Assembly: GCA_022791875.1 (NCBI GenBank)
Contig: JAAVZX010000019.1
Location: forward strand, 1 to 64,000
Length of the DNA stretch: 64,000 nucleotides
Reading direction: 5' to 3'
Source of the DNA: Oscillibacter sp.
GTDB lineage: Bacteria > Bacillota > Clostridia > Oscillospirales > Oscillospiraceae
The first letter of the stretch is position 1. Every line of letters starts with the position of its first letter. Below, piece after piece: positions 30,397 through 38,911 of the stretch. The position numbers and the translations under genes are program-made. The notes beneath the pieces were generated by a model that saw only the letters and a list, made by a program, of their open reading frames with translations, made no database searches and had not been told where the DNA came from.

Positions 30397-31023
30397 TCAG
30401 AAGAACAGATAAAACATTGTCATGTACACCCACATAATCGCGCCGTTGATCAACCGGCTCGTCACCCCCAGATAAGACAGCGCCAGCAACACGACCATGC
30501 CATACCGCTCATACTGCATCAACCGGAAATAAGTCCGATCCGGCAAAAGCGCCCCCAGTACCTTAGCTCCGTCCAAAGGCGGAATCGGCAGCAGGTTAAA
30601 CAGCCCCAGCCCGATAGACAGCGGCGCCAGCGTAAACACGCAGAACTCAAACACCCCATTGGCAATCGTACCAAAAGGCACAACCTCCGCAATAGCCCAC
30701 CCCGCCGCCAGCGCCAGAAACGCCAGCACCAGATTAGACACCGGCCCCGCCAGCGCCGTAACCGCCATTCCCTGTTTCGGCTTCCGAAAATACCGCGGGT
30801 CCACCGGCACAGGCTTCGCCCACCCAAACCCCGCCACCAGCATCATCGCCAGCCCCAGCCAGTCAATATGCCGCAGCGGATTCAAACTCAGCCGGTGCAT
30901 CGACCTCGCCGTCGGGTCCCCCAGCGCCAGCGCCGCCAGCCCGTGGCACGTCTCATGCACCGTCAGGCACAGCAGCACCGCCAGGACGCGGAACACAGTC
31001 TCACGCAAAAACTCTAGATCCAT
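30397..31023 (-). CDS. Site-2-protease-like M50 metallopeptidase (YwhC-like)
   Basis: A 208-residue polytopic membrane protein of the M50B group. HETCHGLAAL near residue 23 is the HExxH zinc motif, with Thr-Cys in the variable positions. NLLPIPPLDGAKVLG near residue 145 supplies the third zinc ligand (Asp). GPVSNLVLAFLAL is also typical. The ATG at 31023 has an AGGGGG 12 bases upstream, and a double-hairpin repeat precedes it. It sits upstream of scpA-scpB as in many Clostridia. Its substrate is unknown. Confidence 0.92.
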   Translation of the reverse strand: MDLEFLRETVFRVLAVLLCLTVHETCHGLAALALGDPTARSMHRLSLNPLRHIDWLGLAMMLVAGFGWAKPVPVDPRYFRKPKQGMAVTALAGPVSNLVLAFLALAAGWAIAEVVPFGTIANGVFEFCVFTLAPLSIGLGLFNLLPIPPLDGAKVLGALLPDRTYFRLMQYERYGMVVLLALSYLGVTSRLINGAIMWVYMTMFYLFF

Positions 31024-31048
31024 GCTTGATTGTTACCCCCTGCTTATG

Positions 31049-31135
31049 CCTCCGGCGGCCAGGGGCTTTTTCACACGGCCCCTGGACCCCACCAGGGAGG
31101 CAAGCGCCTCCCTGGACCCTGGCAGATCACTTTTT
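31049..31135 (+). repeat. Double-hairpin repeat upstream of the M50 protease gene
   Basis: CCTCCGGCGG, then a first hairpin whose loop has grown (AGGGGCTTTTTCACACGGCCCC), then CCAGGGAGGCAAGCGCCTCCCTGG, ACCCTGGCAGATCAC and TTTTT. It is a slightly degenerate copy, in sense orientation to the protease gene. Confidence 0.82.
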
Positions 31136-31231
31136 CCTTGTACCCTTTGCTACTATTTTAGATTTTCTATTCATTATAGCAGTTTCCATTGGGAAATACA
31201 AGAAAAATCCCTGCTTTGTTGCCGCCGGAAT

Positions 31232-31260
31232 TTGACAGGCTGGAATTTTTATGCTAAACT
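31232..31260 (+). promoter_or_regulatory. Promoter of the DUF4180 gene
   Basis: Plus strand: perfect TTGACA (31232-31237), 17 bases, TAAACT (31255-31260), 47 bases before the ATG. Confidence 0.85.
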
Positions 31261-31307
31261 CTCTTCTAAACTGGAATCCGCACCGCGGAGAAAGACAGGT
31301 GAAATTT

Positions 31308-31676
31308 ATGAAAATTGATTGCATCAAGCAAAACGGAGTGGATTTCGCGGTGGTTTCCAGCGCTGATCTGATTTTGACGGACCCGCAGTCCGCCCTCGAC
31401 CTGGCCATGTCCGTCCGGTACGAAACCGGCGCGGAGCGAATCGTCCTGAACAAGGAGGCCGTCTGCGAGGACTTCTTCATCCTCAGCACCGGACTGGCCG
31501 GAGAAATTCTCCAAAAATTCATCAACTACCACATTAAAGCCGCCATCTACGGCGACTTCTCCCGCTATACCAGCAAGCCCCTCAAAGATTTTATCTACGA
31601 GTCCAACAACGGACGCCACTTCTTCTTCACCGCCTCGAAAGAAGAAGCGCTTCAAAAACTGGCAGAGGCAAATTAA
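31308..31676 (+). CDS. DUF4180 domain protein
   Basis: A 122-residue soluble protein. The sequence from SALDLAMSVRYETGAERIVL through KEAVCEDFFILSTGLAGEIL and YTSKPLKDFIYESNNG is characteristic of DUF4180. The domain has no established function. The ATG at 31308 has AGGTGA six bases upstream; the in-frame extension to 31251 lacks support. It is one of few plus-strand genes in the first half of the window, with its own promoter and terminator, so it is a self-contained unit. Confidence 0.9.
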   Translation: MKIDCIKQNGVDFAVVSSADLILTDPQSALDLAMSVRYETGAERIVLNKEAVCEDFFILSTGLAGEILQKFINYHIKAAIYGDFSRYTSKPLKDFIYESNNGRHFFFTASKEEALQKLAEAN

Positions 31677-31736
31677 CGCCGCCCCGCGGATTCCAGCCCC
31701 GCATTTCCCGGGAAATGCACCCCAACACATAAAAAG

Positions 31737-31770
31737 GACCGCCTGCGCCCACGCGCAGACGGTCTTTTTT
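31737..31770. terminator. Terminator between the DUF4180 gene and ftsK
   Basis: GACCG and CGGTC with inner GCGC/GCGC pairing form a stem flanked by AAAAA and TTTTTT. It can serve both convergent genes. Confidence 0.85.
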
Positions 31771-31791
31771 GCTGCAAAGCGAAAGCCCTTG

Positions 31792-34440
31792 TCACTCTTC
31801 GTCCTGCAAGTCTTCCGCGGATTCTTCAACCTCCGGAGCTGGCAGGCCGCCGCCCTCGGCGTTCATCTGCATCTCCTGCCACTGGGCCTTGGTGATCAGC
31901 ACCTTCCGGGGCTTAGACCCCACGAAGGGCCCCACGATTCCCCGGTCCTCCATCTGGTCCACCAGACGCCCCGCCCGGGAGTAATGCACCCGCAGGCGGC
32001 GCTGGAGCATGGACACAGACGCCTGCCCCATCTCCAGCACGATATCCACGGCGGCGGGGAACAGCTCGTCGCAGGACTCTTCCTCCGAATCGGGGCCTTT
32101 CTTCCCCTCGTCCTTCCCGCCCTTGGCATCCTTCACGGACTCCTCAATCTTCGCGATAACCTCATCGGAATACTGGGCCTCGCCGGTCTGCTTCACGAAG
32201 GCCACCACCTGCTCAATTTCCTCCGGAGTGATGAAGCAGCCCTGCACACGGGTGGGCTTGCCGCCGCCCAGGGGGGCATACAGCATATCGCCGCGGCCCA
32301 CCAGCTTTTCCGCGCCGTTGTCGTCCAGGATGATCCGGGACTCCATGCCGGACGCCACCGCAAAAGCGATCCGGCTGGGGACATTGGCCTTCATCAGGCC
32401 GGTGATCACGTCGGCGGAGGGCCGCTGCGTGGCGATGACCAAATGCATTCCAGCGGCGCGGCCCATCTGGGCCACACGGCAGATGGAGTCCTCCACCTCT
32501 TTCCCCGCCACCAGCATCAAATCCGCCAGCTCGTCGATGACCACCACCACCACTGGCAGCGGCGTCAAATCCTCACGGCTCCGGGCCAGCTGGTTGTATT
32601 CCTCCAGTTTCTTCACGCCCGTCTCCTTGAAGGACGTGTAGCGCTTCATCATCTCGTAGACCGCCCATTGCAGCGCGCCCGCGGCCTTTTTCGGGTCTGT
32701 CACCACGGGGATCAGCAGATGGGGAATTCCGTTATACGGGGCCAGCTCCACCATTTTAGGGTCCACCATAATAAAGCGCACTTCCTCCGGCGTGGACTTG
32801 TACAGGAGGCTCACGATCAGAGAGTTGGTACACACGGACTTGCCGGAACCGGTGGTTCCTGCGATCAGCACATGAGGCAGGGTCCCAATGTCTCCAACAA
32901 CGCTCTGGCCACTGATATCCTTTCCCAGTGCAAACGCCACCTGAGAATGGTGGTCCTGGAACGCCGGAGACTCAATCACGTCCCGGATCAGCACCGGCGT
33001 CACCTGCTTGTTGGGCACCTCGATGCCCACCACGGAAATCTTGTCAGGAATCGGCGCAATCCGCACGCCCGTAGCGCCCAGAGCCAGGGCAATATCGTCC
33101 GCCAGATTCGTGATCTTGGACAGCTTCACACCCCGGTTCAGCACGAATTCGTACCGGGTCACGGCGGGGCCGTGGATCACGTCTCCGGGCGTGGCGTCGA
33201 CGTTGAAGCTGGCAAGGGTTTCCGCCAGGCGGCGGGAGTTGTTCCGCAGCTCCGCGCCAGCCTCCACGTGGTTTTCCGCGTGGTTCTTCCGAAGCAGCTC
33301 CACGGGAGGATATTGGTACTCCCCTTCCCCCGCGGCCAGCTTTTCTTCGATCTCTGAGGCAATGGCGGCGGTCTGGGCCGCGACCTCCTTCGCCGTGTCG
33401 GCTTTCCCGCCCCTGGAGAACAGGGGCAGATCCACCTTCGGCTTCTCCGCCGCAGGCTCCGGCTCCTGAACGGGCGGCTCTACCACAATTGGGGCCGGTT
33501 CCGGCGCAGGCACAGGCGAGACCGGCGGCTCCGGGGGGATAGCCGGGGGAATGGGTACGGAGACATGGGGCTTCTTCGGCGGAGGGGGCGGGGAAACGGA
33601 CTCCTCCGCCGCAGGCGGCACAGGTTCGGGCTCCGGGTCCCGCATGTCCGCCAGAACCTGATCCGGCGTCCGCTGGTGGTCGGACTTGTGGCGGAAGAAG
33701 CTGGTGAAGCGGCCCGGCTCCTTGGCCGGAGGCGCGGCGCTCTCCGCCGTCTCGCCGTCCAGGGGGATGTCGATCCGGGGCTTCGCCCTGCGCTTCTGGG
33801 GGATGGCGGGCTGGGGGGCCTCCCACTCCTCCTCTTCATACATGGGCCGCTCCCGGTGCCGCTCCATCAGCGCCGCCAGCGCCAGCCGCGTGGCGATCAG
33901 CACCACCGTCACCAGCAAAACCGTGAACAGAATCACCGACGCCAGTTTCGAGAACACCGCCACGGACGCGTTGGCCAGCACGCCGGAGACAGCGCCGCCG
34001 GACTCCAGCGCCAGGCCGTCCTTCCAGATGCTTACCAGCATCTTGAAAAAGCCGGGGGCGTAAGTCTTCTCGCACAGCACCATGTGGGCCAGGGACCCGA
34101 ACAGCACCGGCGTCAGCAGGGCGCAGGTTGTCCGGAGCTGGACGGGGCGTCCGTGGTGGAACAGCAGGATCAGGCCCGCCAGGAGCAGGCAGGGGCCCGC
34201 CAGCCAGTAGCCGTAGCCAAACAGGCCCTTGATCAGCTGGGCGAACCAGTCGATGAACAGGGCGTTGATGTGGAAATAGCTGACGAATACACACAGCGTC
34301 AGCACCAGCAGGACGCCCGCCCCGACCTCCCGCCGGACGGGCTGTTTCTGGGGAGGGCGCTTCGCGCCGCTTTTGGCGCGGGTCCCTCCGGAGGATGCGC
34401 TTCGCTTTCCTGATGTGGATTTCTTCTGTGAGGAAGCCAC
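31792..34440 (-). CDS. ftsK: DNA translocase FtsK/SpoIIIE
   Basis: Septal dsDNA motor that clears or pumps chromosome through the division or spore septum. The 882-residue product has four N-terminal transmembrane helices (about 40-170) and a Pro/Glu-rich linker (about 200-370). The motor follows, with Walker A LIAGTTGSGKSVCTNSLI, Walker B VVVIDELADLMLVAGKE, and IRIAFAV-type signature ANVPSRIAFAVASG. The C-terminal gamma winged helix that reads SRS/KOPS sites is MGQASVSMLQRRLRVHYSRA. The start is a GTG at 34440 with GGGAGG ten bases upstream. Only one copy is in the window, so it may do both vegetative and sporulation work. Confidence 0.95.
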   Translation of the reverse strand: MASSQKKSTSGKRSASSGGTRAKSGAKRPPQKQPVRREVGAGVLLVLTLCVFVSYFHINALFIDWFAQLIKGLFGYGYWLAGPCLLLAGLILLFHHGRPVQLRTTCALLTPVLFGSLAHMVLCEKTYAPGFFKMLVSIWKDGLALESGGAVSGVLANASVAVFSKLASVILFTVLLVTVVLIATRLALAALMERHRERPMYEEEEWEAPQPAIPQKRRAKPRIDIPLDGETAESAAPPAKEPGRFTSFFRHKSDHQRTPDQVLADMRDPEPEPVPPAAEESVSPPPPPKKPHVSVPIPPAIPPEPPVSPVPAPEPAPIVVEPPVQEPEPAAEKPKVDLPLFSRGGKADTAKEVAAQTAAIASEIEEKLAAGEGEYQYPPVELLRKNHAENHVEAGAELRNNSRRLAETLASFNVDATPGDVIHGPAVTRYEFVLNRGVKLSKITNLADDIALALGATGVRIAPIPDKISVVGIEVPNKQVTPVLIRDVIESPAFQDHHSQVAFALGKDISGQSVVGDIGTLPHVLIAGTTGSGKSVCTNSLIVSLLYKSTPEEVRFIMVDPKMVELAPYNGIPHLLIPVVTDPKKAAGALQWAVYEMMKRYTSFKETGVKKLEEYNQLARSREDLTPLPVVVVVIDELADLMLVAGKEVEDSICRVAQMGRAAGMHLVIATQRPSADVITGLMKANVPSRIAFAVASGMESRIILDDNGAEKLVGRGDMLYAPLGGGKPTRVQGCFITPEEIEQVVAFVKQTGEAQYSDEVIAKIEESVKDAKGGKDEGKKGPDSEEESCDELFPAAVDIVLEMGQASVSMLQRRLRVHYSRAGRLVDQMEDRGIVGPFVGSKPRKVLITKAQWQEMQMNAEGGGLPAPEVEESAEDLQDEE

Positions 34441-34526
34441 GGGTATGTACCTCCCAAAACTAATGGATTTTTAGAATTAAAGAAAGTTCAGACAATATCG
34501 GGTTTGCAGCAGCGGGGATCGAAAAC

Positions 34527-35390
34527 TCACTTCTGCGTCAGAATCAGCGCCAGAGTCACCACGCCTGCCAGCCAGCAGTAATAAGCGAAGAAGCCGAACT
34601 TCCCCTTCTCCGCCACCAGCTTCAAGAGCCGGATGCACAGATACCCGACCACTGCCGCCACAGCGACGCCTACCAGGTAAACGGGCACTTCCTCCCAAAT
34701 CACCCCGGACTCCAAAGCGTCCTTCAAGGTCAGCAGATTCGCCCCCAGAATCGCGGGAATGGACATCAGGAACGAAAAGCGCACCGCAAATTTCCGCTCC
34801 AGCCCGGTAAAGCACCCAACAGTGATGGTAGTGCCGGACCGTGAAATCCCGGGACAGGTAGCCACTGCCTGCCCGATGCCCACCAAAAAGGCGTCCAGCA
34901 CCGTAGCGCTCCGCTCCGTCTTCCGCCCCCGCCGGACCCGATCGCTGGCAAAGAGCAGGCACCCGGTAGCCAGCAGCGCCCAAGCCACGAAGTACATGTT
35001 ATCCCCAAGCCCCTCAATCTTGTCCTTCACAGGCAGCACTGCAAACAAGGGCAAGGTCCCGACAATGATCAGCACGATCAGCCGCCGTGCCGGAGGCACC
35101 GGCGCAGGAGTAGTCCCATGCACCAGATCCCCGACCCCAAGAAAGAACTCAACGATCATATCCCGAATATCTTCCCAATAAGCCACAAAAACCGCCAAAA
35201 GCGTCCCAAGATGCAGCAGCACATCAAAGAACTCAGGCACCGAAACCCCCGAGACATTCAAAAGATGCTCCGCAATCGCCAAATGCCCTGAACTGGAAAC
35301 CGGCAAAAACTCAGTAACCCCCTGAATCACCCCAAGCACCACAGAAGAACCCAAAGTCAACCAATTCACTCCCCTTACTCTCAATATCAC
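34527..35390 (-). CDS. uppP: Undecaprenyl-diphosphatase UppP/BacA
   Basis: Integral membrane enzyme that recycles undecaprenyl pyrophosphate and gives bacitracin tolerance. The sequence shows GVIQGVTEFLPVSSSGHLAI (the E..PVSSSGH motif) and CPGISRSGTTITVGCFTGLE (PGxSRSG). About eight helices are predicted, typical for about 280 residues. The start is uncertain: the reading opens with GTG at 35390, while a TTG at 35360 has a better spaced AAGGGGA. It follows the mosaic repeat at 35475 and precedes ftsK by about 90 bases. Confidence 0.95.
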   Translation of the reverse strand: MILRVRGVNWLTLGSSVVLGVIQGVTEFLPVSSSGHLAIAEHLLNVSGVSVPEFFDVLLHLGTLLAVFVAYWEDIRDMIVEFFLGVGDLVHGTTPAPVPPARRLIVLIIVGTLPLFAVLPVKDKIEGLGDNMYFVAWALLATGCLLFASDRVRRGRKTERSATVLDAFLVGIGQAVATCPGISRSGTTITVGCFTGLERKFAVRFSFLMSIPAILGANLLTLKDALESGVIWEEVPVYLVGVAVAAVVGYLCIRLLKLVAEKGKFGFFAYYCWLAGVVTLALILTQK

Positions 35391-35474
35391 CGCAGGACAA
35401 CACCCCGCAATTTAATCAGTATAACACAGACAAGCCATAAATTCCAGTAATATTTCCCTTTTGTAGCCTCGTGC

Positions 35475-35950
35475 GGCCTCCGGCGGGCGGGGGGCCTCCG
35501 GCGGCTTACTTTTCTTGAAAGAAAAGTAAGCAAAAGAACTTTAGATCCGCTCTATGCTCTGGTGGGCGCGAAAGTTTACCGCACGGTAACGGGGGTGCTG
35601 TGCGGGTGGAACCTTCCATTGGCATGGAAGGTTCCACGGGTTTATTTTTTCTGCGGGGATGGTCTTCCCTTCCCTGCGGCCCACAACAGGCCATTCCCTA
35701 ACAACCACCGGACCACGATAAACGAATCCGTAGGGGACGCCGCCCTCGGCGTCCCGTCCCCCGCGCCCACCGCACCCACAAGGATGCACCCCCACCTCCC
35801 AGGTGGTTGATATGCACGCACCCCAACACCCCTGGCACTCACTGAAAGAACCGATCTGCCAGGGGCCAGGGAGGCGCGCGCCTCCCTGGCGGAGAATCCA
35901 AGGAGGCAGAGCCTCCTTGGCCGCCGGAGGCCCCCCGCCCGCCGGAGGCC
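35475..35950 (+). repeat. Large mosaic intergenic repeat, second copy
   Basis: Same order as 10005-10560. CCTCCGGCGG is followed by a palindrome TTACTTTTCTTGAAAGAAAAGTAA (35506-35529) and AAAGAACTTTAGATCCGCTC. ACGGTAACGGGGG and GGAACCTTCCATTGGCATGG come next, with their inverted arm, then GTAGGGGACGCCGCCCTCGG, GGTGGTTGATATGCACGCACC, and a GATCTGCC-first double hairpin (35853-35949). It lacks the GGGCGGAC/GGGCGAAC hairpin modules of the first copy. The remaining spacer 35950-36014 shows nothing else. Confidence 0.82.
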
Positions 35951-36014
35951 GTATGCACCTTATGTAGTGCTGAAGGGTGAAGAAAGCAGGCGCGTGGGCG
36001 CCCGCTTTTGGGGG

Positions 36015-36386
36015 TTAGACGCGGCCTTTTTCGATGAAGTCGCAGATGCGGCCGAAGGTTTCGTCGCTTAGGTCGTGTTCTACTTTGCAGGCGTCTGCTA
36101 CCGCCTGCGCCGGGGAGACGCCTAGGCGCTCGAAGAGCTTTGTGATCGTTTTGTGGCGGCTGTAGATTCTGGTCGCTATTTCCAGGCCGCTTTCGTTCAG
36201 GGTGATGGTGCCGTCGCCTGCCATTGAGATGTAGCCGCTTTCGCGGAGCTTCTTCATGGCGATGCTTACGCTGGGCTTTGAAAAGCCCAGACGGTTCACT
36301 ATGTCGATTGAACGGACCTGGCCGATCTGCTCCTGTAAAATCAAGATCGACTCCAGATAATCCTCCGCCGATTCGTGTATCACCAT
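36015..36386 (-). CDS. DtxR/MntR-family metal-dependent regulator
   Basis: A 123-residue regulator. MVIHESAEDYLESILILQEQ opens the winged helix, with VRSIDIVNRLGFSKPSVSIA as the helix-turn-helix and ESGYISMAGDGTITLNESG as the wing. The C-terminal dimerisation domain has ACKVEHDLSDETFGRICDFI, where Cys, Glu and His match metal ligands of the short MntR type. There is no SH3 domain, in keeping with the manganese or iron branch. The ATG at 36386 has AAGGAGG upstream. Its target genes are not in this window. Confidence 0.92.
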   Translation of the reverse strand: MVIHESAEDYLESILILQEQIGQVRSIDIVNRLGFSKPSVSIAMKKLRESGYISMAGDGTITLNESGLEIATRIYSRHKTITKLFERLGVSPAQAVADACKVEHDLSDETFGRICDFIEKGRV

Positions 36387-36503
36387 ATCCGCCGCCTCCT
36401 TTGCCTTGATTCGCAATATCTGGTATCATACCAAGTTTTTCGCTCAATTGCAAGAAGTTTCTGTGAACAATGGCCAGACCTACTGCGATTCCTGCATTTT
36501 TCC

Positions 36504-37130
36504 TCATAGAGCCGGAAGCTCCCAGCCGACGGCCAGAGCGCCGCGTCGGACGGTAATCTCCGCCTCGGGGGCTATGATGTGATTGCTGACGCCCAGGGGC
36601 ATGTCCGGCGTCAGCACGGCGTCCCGCAGGGGATACTGGAAGCCTGTTTCATACACGCCCTCCGCCCTGTCCCCCAGGCAGAAGGCGGAAAACAGGCCCC
36701 ATTCTACCGTTTTTCGGACCGTCAGGGATTCGTTTTCGATGACGGTCCAGATAAAGTCCTCGCCGTAGAGCCAGCCCCGTGCCCCGCGGCGGCGGAGAAA
36801 CAGCAGGGTTTGCAGGTTCGCCAGGGTGTGGTCCAGGCGCTTGCCGCCGGTGCCGCCGTAAATATAAAAGGTATCAAACTTTTGCTCCAATGCGCTGCGG
36901 ACAGCGGCCAGGGTGTCCGTGTCGTCCTTCTCCACCGGGAGGCGCACCACCTTGGCGCTCCCGCCCGGGGGCTCCATGGAGTCGAAGTCTCCCAGAAGCA
37001 CGTCCGGTACAAGGCCCGCCGCCTGGCAGGCTATGGCCCCCGCGTCCGCGGCAATCACCAGGTCCTCCGGAGCGGGGCGCTCCCGCAGGCCGTAGAAGGT
37101 GCCTGCGGCAAAAATAAAGCAGCGTTTCAT
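36504..37130 (-). CDS. thiN: Thiamine pyrophosphokinase
   Basis: Transfers pyrophosphate from ATP to thiamine to make thiamine diphosphate. The 208 residues match ThiN. Motifs include VIAADAGAIACQAAGLVPDV, LLGDFDSME, PVEKDDTDTLAAV (metal-binding acidic cluster) and YGGTGGKRLDHTLANLQTLL. The ATG at 37130 is preceded by AAAGGAGAC. It sits divergent from the DNA-repair module, with about 120 bases between start codon and the opposing promoter. Confidence 0.95.
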   Translation of the reverse strand: MKRCFIFAAGTFYGLRERPAPEDLVIAADAGAIACQAAGLVPDVLLGDFDSMEPPGGSAKVVRLPVEKDDTDTLAAVRSALEQKFDTFYIYGGTGGKRLDHTLANLQTLLFLRRRGARGWLYGEDFIWTVIENESLTVRKTVEWGLFSAFCLGDRAEGVYETGFQYPLRDAVLTPDMPLGVSNHIIAPEAEITVRRGALAVGWELPAL

Positions 37131-37251
37131 GGCAGTCTCCTTTGCGCTTGGTTTCGCTTCCTCTGATTATACATCATTTTTCAGAAAAGGCTATAGGCAA
37201 ACGGAATTTTCTATCGTATTTTTGTTTCTCGAAAAAATTTTCGATTTTCTC

Positions 37252-37291
37252 TTGACAAAAACGAGAGTTCGAGTTATAATCACAGTCGAAC
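37252..37291 (+). promoter_or_regulatory. Consensus promoter of the DNA-repair module with a dyad over the -10
   Basis: Perfect TTGACA (37252-37257), 17 bases, perfect TATAAT (37275-37280). An inverted repeat, GTTCGA (37267-37272) and TCGAAC (37286-37291), brackets the -10. GAACAGCAATTC at 37288-37299 is one base from a GAAC-N4-GTTC LexA-type box. A strong promoter under a repressor site, possibly SOS-controlled, is the likely reading. Confidence 0.8.
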
Positions 37292-37338
37292 AGCAATTCT
37301 AACTCAAAAGATAACCTTGCACAAGGAGGACTCTTGCT

Positions 37339-37548
37339 ATGATGAACGGATGGACGCTCTTTTTCATCATCATCGGCCTCGCGGCGGCAACCGCCCAGCT
37401 CTTCCGCCTGGTGGACCTTATCGAGTACCCCCAGCGCCACCCTGTCTGGATGGCCGTCTGGGAGGCCCGCCCCCAGGGGCGGAACGGCTGGAAAGTGTTC
37501 TTCTCCAACCTGCTGGAGGATGTGCGATGGATGTTCTGGAGAAGCTGA
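37339..37548 (+). CDS. Small single-helix protein upstream of the repair radical SAM gene
   Basis: A 69-residue protein with one N-terminal helix (FFIIIGLAAATAQLFRL) and an aromatic, basic tail (VWEARPQGRNGWKVFFSNLL, ending RWMFWRS). AAGGAGG lies eight bases before the first ATG. Its end overlaps the radical SAM start by 22 bases, so the two are coupled. No family recognised. It is the first gene under the strong promoter. Confidence 0.68.
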   Translation: MMNGWTLFFIIIGLAAATAQLFRLVDLIEYPQRHPVWMAVWEARPQGRNGWKVFFSNLLEDVRWMFWRS

Positions 37549-38786
37549 CCATTCTCACCGACGCCGCGAAGTATGACGCCGCCTGTACCTCCAGCGGCGG
37601 GAAGCGCACCGCGAAAAAAGGGTACATCGGCAACACCTCCACCGCCTCTGCGGGCTGCTGCCACACCTTTTCCGCCGACGGGCGCTGCGTCACGCTGCTG
37701 AAAGTGCTCCTGACCAACCGCTGTGTGTACGACTGCAAATACTGCGTGAACCGCCGGAGCAACGAGACGCGCCGCGCCGCCTTCACCCCGGAGGAATTGG
37801 CCGATTTGACCATCAGCTTCTACCGCAGGAACTATATCGAAGGTTTGTTCCTCTCCTCCGGCGTATACCGCAGTCCGGACTACACAACTGAACTGATGAT
37901 CCGCACCCTGTCCCTCCTGCGGGAGCGCTGGCGCTTCAACGGATACATCCACGCCAAGGCGATTCCGGGCACTTCCCCGGAGCTGATCGAACGTCTGGGC
38001 TTTCTGGCGGACAGGCTCAGTGTGAATATCGAACTGCCGTCCGAAACGGGTCTGAACCGCCTCGCGCCGGACAAAACGAAGCGGGCGATTCTGACGCCCA
38101 TGCGTCAGATTCAGAACCGGAACCACCAGAGCCGGGAGGAATTGGTGAAATTCCGCCACGCGCCCCGCTTTGCACCCGCAGGACAGAGCACGCAGCTGAT
38201 CGTCGGCGCCACCCAGGACAGCGACTTTCATATCCTGCGCTTGACGCAAGGGCTGTATGATCAGTACCGGTTAAAACGCGTGTTTTACTCCGCTTACGTC
38301 CCAGTCGTCGAGCACGCCCTTCTCCCGGCGAAGGACGTAAAGCCGCCCCTCCTGCGGGAACACCGGCTCTACCAGGCAGATTGGCTCCTGCGCTTTTACG
38401 GCTTCCGCGCCGAGGAACTCCTGGACAGGGACCACCCGGACTTCGACACCCGCGTGGACCCCAAATGCAGCTGGGCCCTGGCCCACCTGGATTTCTTCCC
38501 GATAGAGGTCAACACCGCCGACTACGAAACCCTGCTCCGTGTTCCCGGCATCGGCGTCACCTCCGCCAAGCGCATCCTCTCAGCCCGCCGCGTCGGCCCC
38601 CTCCGCATCGAAAACCTGAAAAAACTGGGCGTCGTCATGAAACGCGCCCAGTATTTCCTGACCGCCTCCGGACAAATCGCCGAGGGCCTGCGTTTTACGC
38701 CCGATACACTTCTGCGCAGTCTGATTGCCGCTGAGAGGCCGCTGCTGCCGGAACAGGAGTGCGTGCAGTTGTCGCTGTTTGCGTAG
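37527..38786 (+). CDS. Putative DNA modification/repair radical SAM protein (TIGR03916 type)
   Basis: A 419-residue protein starting MDVLEKLTILTDAAKYDAAC. The radical SAM cluster motif is CVYDCKYCVNRRS (CxxxCxxC), followed by LSSGVYRSPDYTTELMI. The C-terminal helix-hairpin-helix (NTADYETLLRVPGIGVTSAK) should bind DNA. This family is nearly always next to a DUF4130-type partner (TIGR03915), as it is here, and is proposed to act in DNA repair. The chemistry is unknown. The ATG at 37527 has GGAGG six bases upstream. It ends with TAG and is followed by a palindromic repeat. Confidence 0.93.
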   Translation: MDVLEKLTILTDAAKYDAACTSSGGKRTAKKGYIGNTSTASAGCCHTFSADGRCVTLLKVLLTNRCVYDCKYCVNRRSNETRRAAFTPEELADLTISFYRRNYIEGLFLSSGVYRSPDYTTELMIRTLSLLRERWRFNGYIHAKAIPGTSPELIERLGFLADRLSVNIELPSETGLNRLAPDKTKRAILTPMRQIQNRNHQSREELVKFRHAPRFAPAGQSTQLIVGATQDSDFHILRLTQGLYDQYRLKRVFYSAYVPVVEHALLPAKDVKPPLLREHRLYQADWLLRFYGFRAEELLDRDHPDFDTRVDPKCSWALAHLDFFPIEVNTADYETLLRVPGIGVTSAKRILSARRVGPLRIENLKKLGVVMKRAQYFLTASGQIAEGLRFTPDTLLRSLIAAERPLLPEQECVQLSLFA

Positions 38787-38800
38787 GGGAGGCGCGTTCG

Positions 38801-38878
38801 TTACTTTTTCTCGAGAGAAAAAGTAACCAAAAAGAGCTTTAGATCCGCTCTTCGGCTGGGTGGGAGCCGAAGGCGTCT
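38801..38878 (+). repeat. Palindromic CTCGAG repeat after the radical SAM gene
   Basis: TTACTTTTTCTCGAGAGAAAAAGTAA (38801-38826) is a perfect palindrome. AAAAGAGCTTTAGATCCGCTC and CTGGGTGGGAGCCG follow. It starts 15 bases after the stop and is sense to that gene, between the two repair genes. Confidence 0.82.
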
Positions 38879-38911
38879 GCGACGGCAACCTGGATTTGCG
38901 AGGGTGTTTTT

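Noticed and set aside
36015-36507. A long frame of 222 codons overlapping the DtxR-family gene
   Set aside because: Runs through repeat sequence in a different frame from the clear MntR-like helix-turn-helix gene.
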